The position numbers and the translations under genes were made by a program. The notes below the pieces were generated by a model that ran no database searches, was not told the DNA's origin, and saw only the letters and a program-made list of their open reading frames with translations. This document shows, in pieces, positions 17,310-25,002 of a stretch of 38,281 bases of DNA. The stretch is from Cyanobacteriota bacterium (GTDB lineage: Bacteria > Cyanobacteriota > Cyanobacteriia > PCC-6307 > Cyanobiaceae). Where the stretch lies: assembly GCA_026389315.1 (NCBI GenBank), contig JAPLIC010000069.1:1-38281 (forward strand). Direction: 5' to 3'. The first letter of the stretch is position 1, and the number at the start of each line of letters is the position of its first letter.

Positions 17310-18307
17310 CGCTCGCGAGGGCTTCGACCGCTCTGGTCTGGACGATCTGGCTGCTGATCCTGCTGCTGGAGCTAGCCAAGCCTCCAGCCGTGGTTTTAGG
17401 GATTCTCTATGTAGTGCCTTTGCTGCTGGGGGCCTCGCAGCGCTCCCCGGCCCAGGCCTGGCGGTTTCTGTTGATCTGTTGCACCTCGACACTGCTCAAT
17501 CTGTTGGTGCCGTTGCCGGTGCATCACAACATCGCCTCCGTGCTGATCGACCGCCTGCTGGTGTGCCTGGGCCTGGTCGTTACGACTGCTCTGGTGGTGC
17601 GCAACCAGGAGCTGGAGCGTCAGCGCATCGCCATTGACGTGGAGCTGGGGCAGGCCAATCTTCGCGGCGACGTGATCGCCACCCTTGCCCATGACATCAA
17701 GACCCCGGTGCTGGGCACCCTTGCCTCCCTGTCGCTTCTGGAGGACAGCGCTGTAGTGGTGGCCATCCGCAGCAGCCAGCAACGCTGCCTGCGCTTGATC
17801 GACGACCTGCTGCAGGTGTTCCGCGCCGAGCAGGAGGGCTTGCAGACAGAGCTGCAGCCGTGCGATTTGGTGGCGGTTGCCCAGGAAGCCCTGCGCAGCG
17901 TGGAGCCGATCGCCGCCCAACGCCAAATCAGTTTGGTCTTGCGCCAGGAACGTTGCTGCGGCGCGGACCTGCTCGCAGACCCCTCTTTGTTGCAGCGTTT
18001 GATCGAGAATCTGCTCCTCAATGCCGTCCACCACAGCCTTCGCGGCCAACGGGTCTGGCTGCAACTGAGCCGCCGGGAGGGCGAATGGTTGATCGATGTT
18101 CGTGATGGCGGTCAGGGGTTCCCGCCAGAGCAGCTACCGCTGCTGTTTCAACGGTTTGCCCAGAGCCGTAACGGCACTCCTGGGGCAGGGCTGGGTCTCT
18201 ATCTGTGCCGTCTGATCACAGAAGCCCACGGAGGGGTCATCACCGCCAGCAACACACCCAGCGGCGGTGCCAGGGTGCTTGTGGAGTTGCCCCAGCGGCG
18301 GCCGTAG
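17306..18307 (+). CDS. Membrane sensor histidine kinase in the kdp operon
   Basis: A 333-residue kinase. The N-terminus has about four hydrophobic segments (including VWTIWLLILLLELA, AVVLGILYVVPLLLG and LLVCLGLVVTTALVV) with hardly any periplasmic loop, resembling the DUF4118 membrane block of KdpD. A short coiled coil follows, then the H-box IATLAHDIKTPVLG with phosphoacceptor His near 128. The N-box is LIENLLLNAVHHS and the G boxes are VRDGGQGFP and GAGLGLYLCRLI. I chose GTG at 17306, overlapping the kdpD stop. Together with the short KdpD it reconstitutes a complete KdpD from two polypeptides. The likely partner is the response regulator starting 2 bases downstream. Confidence 0.88.
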   Translation: MTLARASTALVWTIWLLILLLELAKPPAVVLGILYVVPLLLGASQRSPAQAWRFLLICCTSTLLNLLVPLPVHHNIASVLIDRLLVCLGLVVTTALVVRNQELERQRIAIDVELGQANLRGDVIATLAHDIKTPVLGTLASLSLLEDSAVVVAIRSSQQRCLRLIDDLLQVFRAEQEGLQTELQPCDLVAVAQEALRSVEPIAAQRQISLVLRQERCCGADLLADPSLLQRLIENLLLNAVHHSLRGQRVWLQLSRREGEWLIDVRDGGQGFPPEQLPLLFQRFAQSRNGTPGAGLGLYLCRLITEAHGGVITASNTPSGGARVLVELPQRRP

Positions 18308-18309
18308 CG

Positions 18310-18951
18310 ATGCACCTGCTACTGATCGAAGATGACCAGGCCTACCAGCTGGCGATGGCCACCCATCTGCGCCAGCTGGTCGGCGTGCAACAGGTCTGGG
18401 TCGCGGCGGATGGCGAGATGGGACTGGAGCTGCTAACGAGCAGGTCGGTGGATCTGGTGCTGCTCGATCTTGTGCTGCCGGGGCTGGGCGGCCTCGCAAC
18501 TTGTCGCCAAATCACGAACAAGACAGATCTGCCGGTGCTGATCCTCACCAGCCATGAAGAAAGTGGCTGGGTGCGACAGATCTGGGACGCCGGTGCGCGG
18601 GGCTATTTGCACAAGGAGCGGGCCCTGGCGCAGGTGGAGCTGGCGCTGGCGTCCCTGATGGTCGGGGCCAGTTGGTGGGATCAAAAGGCCACGGCGGCGC
18701 TGCATCGATCAGGTTCCCATCAGGCCGTCGCAGTGTCGAACCATGACGAGCGTCTTAACGGCCTAACCCAACGCGAACGGGAGGTGCTGGCCTGCCTGGC
18801 GGCTGGCGATAACAATCGCTTCATCGCCGAGCAGCTTGGGATCGGTGAAGGCACGGTGCGCAGCCATGTGCACGTGCTGTTGCAAAAGCTGCAGGTCAGC
18901 AACCGCACCCAGGCGGCCTTGATCTGGTTGACGGCAGGGGAGCGGTGCTGA
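18310..18951 (+). CDS. NarL/LuxR-family response regulator
   Basis: A 213-residue regulator. The receiver has an acidic pocket at residues 7-9 (IEDD), phosphoacceptor D53 in LVLLDLVLPG, Thr80 and Lys102 (GYLHKE). The C-terminal LuxR-type HTH reads LTQREREVLACLAAGDNNRF, then IAEQLGIGEGTVRSHVHVLL. It therefore belongs to the NarL/FixJ class, not to the OmpR/PhoB class of classical KdpE. It is the last gene of the kdp transcript, 2 bases after the kinase, so it most plausibly controls kdp expression. DNA target and signal are inferred from context only. Confidence 0.9.
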   Translation: MHLLLIEDDQAYQLAMATHLRQLVGVQQVWVAADGEMGLELLTSRSVDLVLLDLVLPGLGGLATCRQITNKTDLPVLILTSHEESGWVRQIWDAGARGYLHKERALAQVELALASLMVGASWWDQKATAALHRSGSHQAVAVSNHDERLNGLTQREREVLACLAAGDNNRFIAEQLGIGEGTVRSHVHVLLQKLQVSNRTQAALIWLTAGERC

Positions 18952-18961
18952 CAATGCCCCC

Positions 18962-19790
18962 ATGGCGCCGCGTGTAGGCATGAACGAGCAGCCAAGCGCC
19001 CAGCCCACCGAGGTGCAGCCCACCGAAGTGCTGGCCGGCTCGATCGAGCGGGTCACCTTCCATAACGTCGACAACGGCTTCTGCGTGCTGCGCATCAAGG
19101 CCCGCGGCCACCGCGAATTGGTGACGGTGGTGGGCCATGCCGCCGAGATCAGCGCCGGCGAATGGGTCACGGTCAGTGGCATCTGGGTGCATAGACGCGA
19201 GCACGGCCAGCAGTTCAAGGCCGCCTTACTGCGCTCTTCGCCGCCTTCGGGGCGGAGGTATTCGAGGTGATCGAGCAGGCGCCCGAGCGCCTGCGGGAGG
19301 TGCCGGGAATTGGCAAGGTGCGGGCCGGCCGCATCGCCCGGGCCTGGGCGGATCAGAAGGTGGTGCGCGAGATCATGGTGTTTTTGCACAGCCATGGCGT
19401 CGGCACGGCGCGGGCGGTGCGGATCTTCAAGACCTACGGCGACGACGCCGTGCAGGTGATGGCCGAGAACCCCTACCGCCTGGCCCGCGACATCCGCGGC
19501 ATCGGCTTCCGCACTGCCGATGCGATCGCCGCCCGGCTGGGCATCGAAGCCACGGCGATGATTCGCCTACGGGCAGGCATCAATTACGCCCTACTGGAAG
19601 CCAGCGGCGAGGGCCACTGCGGCCTGCCGACCGCCGAACTGCTCAAGCTGGCGGGCGAGCTGCTGGCGGTGGAACGCCCAGCTCCGCCGCCACCGGCCGA
19701 TCCGAGGGCAACGCAGGGTTCGGACCAAGAAGGGCACCAAGACGGGCCGGCAGCAAAGCCACCTCCCCAGCGCGAAACCCCCGCCAAGCG
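18962..19790 (+). pseudogene. recD2: RecD2-type helicase gene, N-terminal remnant
   Basis: Frame 1 (18962-19270) encodes the RecD2 N-terminal OB-like region: AGSIERVTFHNVDNGFCVLR, LVTVVGHAAEISAGEWV. It then jumps near 19240 to another frame that continues FAAFGAEVFEVIEQAPERLR and the helix-hairpin-helix part (REVPGIGKVRAGRIARAWAD, IMVFLHSHGVGTARAVRIFK, DIRGIGFRTADAIAARLGIE). About 20 residues expected between the two parts are missing. After LLKLAGELLAVE the sequence turns into Pro-rich filler, and none of the ATPase motifs (Walker A, SF1 motifs) follow. The protein is dead by frameshift, internal deletion and loss of the motor domain. Confidence 0.85.
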
Positions 19791-19894
19791 GGTTCCGCTT
19801 GAACCCGCCGTGATTCAAGCCGCCTTCGATACTGAAGCGACAGGCACCCCAGATCCAGGCCCTGCTGGGCCGATTCGGTGCCATCAATCTTGCC

Positions 19895-20104
19895 GTGTTT
19901 GGGTCCGTGGCCAAGGATCAGACAGGCGCCGACAGCGATGTCGACCTGCTGGTGGACCTGCCCGATGGCACCAGCTTGTTTGATCGAGCCGAATTGAAAT
20001 CCGCCCTGGAAGAGCTGCTGCTGACGCGGATGGATCTCATCCGGGGCCGCAACCTCAAGCCCGCCATCAAGGCCATTGTTGAAGCTGAAGCGTTCACTCT
20101 CTGA
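19895..20104 (+). CDS. MntA-like nucleotidyltransferase antitoxin, short
   Basis: A minimal nucleotidyltransferase of the MNT fold. FGSVAKDQTGADSDVDLLVD carries the GSx10DxD motif (residues 3-17), and LTRMDLIRGRNL is the usual third strand. In MntA/HepT modules the antitoxin AMPylates the HepT RNase. The in-frame GTG at 19895 begins right at the motif. The same frame upstream back to about 19815 encodes a plausible family N-terminus (LKRQAPQIQALLGRFGAINL) but has no ATG, GTG or TTG, so the natural start may have been lost or may be CTG at about 19832. Its TGA overlaps the next start (ATGA). It lies directly behind the recD2 remnant. Confidence 0.8.
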   Translation: MFGSVAKDQTGADSDVDLLVDLPDGTSLFDRAELKSALEELLLTRMDLIRGRNLKPAIKAIVEAEAFTL

Positions 20105-20340
20105 TGGACCTGAGAGATCATCAGGCGCTGGAAGACATCGCGGCGGTTCTTGATCGCGGTCTGGACTTTCCGATTCCAGGCTTTCAACCACTGCGGCAGA
20201 CAACCCATCTCCAAGATGCCGTAATGCGCGATGTCCTGATCCATGCCTACGACCAGATTGATCTGGAGGAGGTCTGGGTGGCCTATCAGCGCTTCTCCGA
20301 GGTCAGCAGCCTGGTGCCCGCTATCCTTCGCCAGAATTAA
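20104..20340 (+). CDS. HepT-like (DUF86) toxin, shortened
   Basis: A 78-residue protein. The N-terminal helix (HQALEDIAAVLDRGLDFP) and the C-terminal part with RDVLIHAYDQIDLEEVWVAY match HepT RNases, including the catalytic RX4HXY motif (R42, H47, Y49). Typical HepT proteins have 110-140 residues. Here the segment between the first helices and the active-site helix (normally 'AVIRNLEVIGEA...') is reduced to HLQDAVM, so about 40 residues are missing. Translationally coupled to the MntA-like gene. The toxin may be attenuated or dead despite its intact catalytic motif. Confidence 0.78.
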   Translation: MDLRDHQALEDIAAVLDRGLDFPIPGFQPLRQTTHLQDAVMRDVLIHAYDQIDLEEVWVAYQRFSEVSSLVPAILRQN

Positions 20341-20376
20341 TTGGCGCCGAGGATCTGCCGCCGATGAACTTGAGCG

Positions 20377-21024
20377 TTAAGAGGTCGCCCCCCGCTTCCG
20401 AAAAACCAGGATGCGATTATTGGCAGGCATCTCCCCATCCGCCAGCGCCTCCAGCCCAAAACTCAGCGCCTGTTCCGTAACCACCCCGGCATCGCGCACT
20501 CCCATGCTCGGATCGAGGCTGCGCAGGTGGGCATCGAAGGCGGCATTGCTGGCTGCCGTGGGCACGCCACCGCCAAGGAAGGGGCCGTAGAGCAGCAGCA
20601 GGCCGCCGGGCCCAAGCACCTGGGCCGCGCCGGCCAGCAGGCGGGGCACTGAGGCCGCCGCCATGATGTGGGTGGTGTTGGCGCTGAATACCGCCTCGTA
20701 GGGCCCCTGCGGCCACTGATCGGTGCGGTCCACATCGAGCTCGATCGGATCAGCCAGCCGGGCTCCGGGGGCCAGGTCCCTGCGGCCCTCCAGGCTGATC
20801 CGTTCCCTGAGATCGCCCAGGTACTCGGCCCGGTCGCTGGGCTGCCACCGCAATCCGGCCAGATGGCGGGCGAAATGGACCGCATGCTGGCCGCTGCCAG
20901 AGCCCACCTCCAGCACCCGCGCCCGCGGCGGCAGCCAGTCCCGCAGCACCAGCAAAATCGGCTCCTTGTTGCGTTCGCAGGCCTCGGAGAAACGCACTGG
21001 CAGCGACGGTACAGCTGGCACCAT
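20377..21024 (-). CDS. DUF938-family SAM-dependent methyltransferase-like protein
   Basis: About 215 residues. FSEACERNKEPILLVL is the DUF938 N-terminal signature. VLEVGSGSGQHAVHFARHL is the SAM-binding motif I, LRWQPSDRAEYL motif II, and EAVFSANTTHIMAAASV and GGLLLLYGPFLGGG complete the fold. C-terminal features are AAFDAHLRSLDPSMGVRD and PANNRILVFRK. Substrate unknown. ATG at 21024 is preferred; a GTG 18 bases upstream is the alternative. It faces the HepT gene tail to tail and follows tRNA-Ser on the same strand. Confidence 0.88.
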   Translation of the reverse strand: MVPAVPSLPVRFSEACERNKEPILLVLRDWLPPRARVLEVGSGSGQHAVHFARHLAGLRWQPSDRAEYLGDLRERISLEGRRDLAPGARLADPIELDVDRTDQWPQGPYEAVFSANTTHIMAAASVPRLLAGAAQVLGPGGLLLLYGPFLGGGVPTAASNAAFDAHLRSLDPSMGVRDAGVVTEQALSFGLEALADGEMPANNRILVFRKRGATS

Positions 21025-21102
21025 CCTGGTCGGCCCCAGCACCAGGGGCTCCCTCAGCAGCGGGCTCTGGCAGCGACGTATGCCAGCAGCAGGGGCCGAA
21101 AA

Positions 21103-21187
21103 CGGAGGAGGTGGGATTCGAACCCACGGTGCCTTTCGGCACGCCGGTTTTCAAGACCGGAGCCATCAACCACTCGACCACCCCTCC
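21103..21187 (-). tRNA. tRNA-Ser (anticodon TGA)
   Basis: An 85-base class II tRNA on the minus strand. The acceptor GGAGGGG pairs with CCTCCTC (one G-T). The anticodon loop is CTTGAAA with anticodon TGA. A long variable arm (GTGCCGAAAGGCAC) and the T-arm GTGGGTTCGAATCCCAC follow, with discriminator G and no encoded CCA. Confidence 0.95.
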
Positions 21188-21287
21188 AGGGCCACAACCA
21201 ATCGATGATCAGCTGCTATTCCATGATGCCATGACCCTGCCGGCAGGCCGGATTGGCAAGCCAACCAAGGGCTGGTTCAGGCCTGGT

Positions 21288-22562
21288 TCAGGCCTGGCGC
21301 AGTTCGGCGGGCGGCAGCAGCTTGTCGGGGATGCCGCGGCAGCCGCCGGGCAGGGTGCGGCGGGAGCGGGGGCCGCTCCAGGAGGCGAGGTATTGGTGGC
21401 TTTGGGCATCGAGTCCTCGCGCAGCGGCCAGGTTGAGGTTTTCGACCACGGCGCCGCTGCCGGCACCACTGCGGAGGTCGATCGGGCCGCTGGAGGCGCT
21501 GGGGGAGGCGGTTTGGGCACGGCCAAAGAAAAACCGGGTGCCCTCCAGCCGGGCCCCTTCCAGGCTGGCGCCGGCCAGGTTGGTGCGGGCCAGATTGGCG
21601 TCGCTGAGGTCGGCCAGGTGGAAATCACAGCCGCGCAGGTCGGCGCCATTGAAATCAATGCCGCGCAGGTCCGTGCCGCTCAGGTCGGCCCCCTTGAGCA
21701 TGTCCCGCAAGCGAATCACCGGAATGCCACTGAGCCGGTCTTCCTCGTAATTCCCCTGGCCATCAAGAATCGCCCGACCCAAGCGGTTGTCGCGGCGCAG
21801 GGGGGTCAGCAGGCGGGCATTGGAAAGGAAACGCAGGATGCGGGCCTTGCCCTCCCGGTCGATGCTGCTGATCACCGCCGCCAATCGCCCTTCGGCCAAC
21901 ATGCGCTCCAGGGGCCAGTCCTCCAGCATTCCCTCTTCATCGCTGATCAATTCAGAGATGCCGTGGATGAAGCTGTCGATGGTCTGGGCCTGGGTGATGC
22001 GGTTTTGTTGGGTGGTCAGGCGTTGATCCACCATCACCTGGCGCCAGGCAATCAATAGGGCCACCAAGGCCACCAGGATCTGGCCGAAGGCGCCCACCAC
22101 CCCCTCGCCGAGGGCACCGACGGCCTCCCAATTGCGCGAGCGAAACAGGTTCAAAAACGGCTCGAGCCAGCCCAGGCTCAAGGGAATCGTCACCGCCGCG
22201 ATCACTAATGCCAGCACCGCCAAGGCCAGGGCGGTGGGCCCATCATCAAGGCGGCCGCTTAATTGACGCCACAACGGCGGCAGCAGCTGCACCAGGGCCA
22301 GGGCCACCAGCACCAGGGAGGCCACCAGGGTCAGGGGTGCATAACCGCCCACCAGGGCCACCAGGGTGACCAGCAGGGCCAGCAGCAGTTGCAGCGAGCT
22401 GGAGCGTTGCAGCCGCAGCCAGGCATTGCTGGCCCGAAATACCGGCACCTCGTCCTTGCGGCTGGCTTGGCCGGCGGCCGATCGCAGCGGCTGGACCGGC
22501 TCGCCCGGCAGGGGCTCCTCGGCGGGCAAGGCGGGAAACAGTTCGTCTTCGAATCGCGTCAT
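21288..22562 (-). CDS. Membrane-anchored pentapeptide-repeat protein
   Basis: A 424-residue protein. After a cytoplasmic acidic leader come about four membrane helices (SLQLLLALLVTLVALVGGYA, VASLVLVALALVQLLPPLW, ALALAVLALVIAAVTIPLSL, AFGQILVALVALLIAW). A soluble helical part follows (IDSFIHGISELISDEEGMLE) and then a short pentapeptide array (LKGADLSGTDLRGIDFNGAD, LSDANLARTNLAGASLEGAR). The tail is unique. The ATG at 22562 is separated from the cax stop by a single base, so the genes form an operon. Pentapeptide repeats form a right-handed quadrilateral helix used for protein contacts. A link to Ca2+ or cation transport is inferred only from the pairing. Confidence 0.85.
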   Translation of the reverse strand: MTRFEDELFPALPAEEPLPGEPVQPLRSAAGQASRKDEVPVFRASNAWLRLQRSSSLQLLLALLVTLVALVGGYAPLTLVASLVLVALALVQLLPPLWRQLSGRLDDGPTALALAVLALVIAAVTIPLSLGWLEPFLNLFRSRNWEAVGALGEGVVGAFGQILVALVALLIAWRQVMVDQRLTTQQNRITQAQTIDSFIHGISELISDEEGMLEDWPLERMLAEGRLAAVISSIDREGKARILRFLSNARLLTPLRRDNRLGRAILDGQGNYEEDRLSGIPVIRLRDMLKGADLSGTDLRGIDFNGADLRGCDFHLADLSDANLARTNLAGASLEGARLEGTRFFFGRAQTASPSASSGPIDLRSGAGSGAVVENLNLAAARGLDAQSHQYLASWSGPRSRRTLPGGCRGIPDKLLPPAELRQA

Positions 22563-22563
22563 C

Positions 22564-23658
22564 TCAAGCGGCGCCCAGCACGGCCGGCTGGAAATAGAAG
22601 CCTGCCGCCAGAATGACGTAGGCCGCCAACAGCAACACCCCTTCGAGCCAATCGGAGCGGCCATCCAGGCTGACCAAGTTGCTCACCACCACGGCGGTGA
22701 CGATGGCGACAAGTTCATAGAGCTCAAAATGCAGGTCGATCGGATGACCCAGCAGGGGGCCGATCAGCACCAGCAGGGGCACCACCAGCAGGGCCACCAG
22801 CAGGGTGGAGCCGAGGGCCACCGATACCGCCAGGTCCATCTTGTCCTTGCGGGCCATGGACACGGCGGTCAGGTATTCGGCCACGCCCCCCAGCAATGGC
22901 AACAGCACCACACCGGTGAACAGGGGGCTGAGTCCGACGCTCTCAGTCACCCCCTCAACCACCCCGACGAACATTTCCGATTCGTAGGCGACGCCGGCGG
23001 TCGCCAGAACCAGCACCAACAACCAGGGCCATAACTTCGGCCGCTGGCCATGGGGGAGGCCCTGGTCCTCCAGATCCGCCTCCGCCACTTCATACAGCCC
23101 GCGGTGGGTGCGCAGCGAAAACAACAGGGTGAGGACGTAAACGAGCAACAGCACCCAGGCCACAAACAGCGAGAACGATTCACTGCCGACGACACCGCTC
23201 TCGCCCTGGCCCATCTGGGTAAGGCTGGGGATGACGATGGCCAGCACCGCCAGGGTCATGGCGGTGCCGTTGACGCGAGCCAACACCGGCTGGAAGCTTT
23301 GTTCACGGCGGCCGATGCCTCCCACCAGCATCGAGAGGCCCAGGGCCAGCAGCAGATTGGCCGCAATGGTGCCGGTGATGCTGGCCTTGACGATGTCCAC
23401 CAGGCCAGCCCGCAGGGCTGTCAAGGCGATGATCAATTCGGTGGCGTTGCCAAACAGGGCATTGAGCAGGGCCCCGATCGAGGGTCCAAGGGCGACAGCC
23501 AGCTCTTCGGTGGCGGTACTGAGCCAGATCGCCAGGGGGATGATGGCCAGGATCGCAGTCACAAACACGGCGCCATCGCCCCAGTGGAGGGTTTCGGCGG
23601 CGATGGAAAGGGGCACGAAGGCCAGCATCCCCAGGGCAATGGTGGTGCGGAGCGTCAT
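22564..23658 (-). CDS. cax: Calcium/proton exchanger (CaCA superfamily)
   Basis: A 364-residue protein with about 11 membrane helices. The two inverted-repeat signatures are FGNATELIIALTALRAGLVD (c-1, around residue 68) and GGVAEYLTAVSMARKDKMD (c-2), with the conserved acidic residues needed for cation/proton exchange. An acidic cytoplasmic linker (EADLEDQG) separates the halves, as in CAX antiporters. It probably expels Ca2+ from the cytosol using the proton gradient. It is first in a two-gene operon with the membrane pentapeptide-repeat gene. The 5' end lies only a few bases from a plus-strand amidase remnant. Confidence 0.92.
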   Translation of the reverse strand: MTLRTTIALGMLAFVPLSIAAETLHWGDGAVFVTAILAIIPLAIWLSTATEELAVALGPSIGALLNALFGNATELIIALTALRAGLVDIVKASITGTIAANLLLALGLSMLVGGIGRREQSFQPVLARVNGTAMTLAVLAIVIPSLTQMGQGESGVVGSESFSLFVAWVLLLVYVLTLLFSLRTHRGLYEVAEADLEDQGLPHGQRPKLWPWLLVLVLATAGVAYESEMFVGVVEGVTESVGLSPLFTGVVLLPLLGGVAEYLTAVSMARKDKMDLAVSVALGSTLLVALLVVPLLVLIGPLLGHPIDLHFELYELVAIVTAVVVSNLVSLDGRSDWLEGVLLLAAYVILAAGFYFQPAVLGAA

Positions 23659-23681
23659 GGAGATCTAAAAGTGCCTCCATT

Positions 23682-24272
23682 GTGAGGCGGTGGGTGGCCC
23701 AAGCCACGGTGGGCATCATTCCCATCGCCGCCAGCCAGGACACCGCCGGACCGATGGCCCGCACCGTCACGGATGCGGCCATCCTCTTGGGCGCCCTCAC
23801 CGGTGTCGACCCCAAGCATTCTCAGACGAACACCCAAATCGATTTAGCCAAAACCGATTACACTCCATACCCTAAAACAGATTCCCTTGTCGGGGCCAGA
23901 CTGGGTGATTACACCAAGCCCAATAGCAACACGGCAAGTGGAGCTGAGCAACTCAATAGTTTCAATGCCGCCATCAACAAAATCCGCTCCCGGGGGGCCA
24001 CGGTCACCGAAATTGCCTTTACACCACCCAATAATAGCTCGACGCTACTGCCCTATGAATTCAAATTCGACCTGAATCTATATCTGGCCAGTCTTAGCTC
24101 TAATGCAGAGATCCAATCCATGGAAGATGTTTATAACTTCATCAATCAATATCTGATCGATAATCCCGACCATACTGGCCCTTTCAAATACGGCAAAGTA
24201 CGCATCAATGCATCCCGCCTAATCGATCTTTCGCCCACCAGCGCAGACACAATAAAGTATCTGGATGACTGA
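23682..24272 (+). pseudogene. Amidase (amidase-signature family) fragment
   Basis: The frame contains GIIPIAASQDTAGPMARTVT and DAAILLGALTGVDP, the block just after the catalytic Gly/Ser-rich signature of AS-family amidases. A later amidase-type region follows (LSSNAEIQSMEDVYNFINQY). Both ends are missing: the catalytic Lys and the first Ser lie in the absent N-terminal half, and the frame ends after TIKYLDD, well before the family's C-terminus. The first ATG-like codon is not a true start. The DNA after about 23830 is AT-richer than the first part. An intact enzyme would hydrolyse amides. Confidence 0.75.
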
Positions 24273-25002
24273 GCATTAGATTTGAAAATTCCCAAACCCT
24301 TGGTATTGATAAGTTTTGGGCTGACAATGGACTCAGGGACAGTCGATTAATGCAGAAGAAGGGTTCCCGCCGACCATTGGAATTAATAGCTGCTGCATGG
24401 ACCGGATTGTTGTCAGCGGACTTTGTTGCAAAGTGGCCGGGGCTGCTACCGCCACACTGGTTAGCAGCAAGGTGATCCATGCTGTGATCACCGCTTCGCG
24501 CACCATCCGGGCCCGCCGGCGCAGCCGGTCGGTTTGGGGCTTGGAGCACTGATGGGTCGGGGGCAGTACCCGCGCCTTAACTCCCAGGGCAAATCCCACC
24601 CTGCCTGCCCTGTTGCGGGGCCTATGCAGGGTTCTTGGTGGGCTTGGAAGAAGCGGGGTCATGGCAATGCCTTGAACAGGGTGACACTCTTATCGACCCA
24701 AATATCGCATGAAAAAGGCCCAAGGTTGCCAGATTCAAGCGTTTTGCCTGCCATGGGACATCTGAGCAGATTGCTCGGGTGCCACTTCATCTGAAGTCCC
24801 ACCGATCAACCCAGTACATCTCCACCAGGTCGTTGATCGGCCACCTACACAACGCTGCTGAGCGAGCCAAACGCAACCGAACCATGAGCCCCCACCAGCA
24901 GCGGAGATCGACAAACCCATCCCCCCAGGATCGCGCTTCCCCCCCGCAGGCTGACTGGCAGCATCAGAGCCAGGCGCAGCCAGCACCCTGCAATCACCCA
25001 CC
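24273..25002. other. Long gene-poor stretch
   Basis: About 730 bases between the amidase remnant and the antiporter gene. Apart from one possible exported micro-ORF on the minus strand (listed separately), I see no frame with recognisable domains. Frames at 24735-25021 on either strand are low-complexity shadows (His/Gln/Pro-rich or Arg/Ser-rich). The stretch looks like decayed coding DNA. Confidence 0.45.
24333..24506 (-). CDS. Possible 57-residue exported peptide
   Basis: A short minus-strand frame starts MVREAVITAWITLLLTSVAV followed by AAPATLQ, a convincing Sec signal peptide with an AxA-like site. The mature remainder is about 32 residues with no recognised motif. It may be a small secreted peptide, or the surviving 5' end of a lost exported protein. 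Tentative: no homologue recognised and no clear ribosome-binding site. Confidence 0.3.
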   Translation of the reverse strand: MVREAVITAWITLLLTSVAVAAPATLQQSPLTTIRSMQQLLIPMVGGNPSSALIDCP

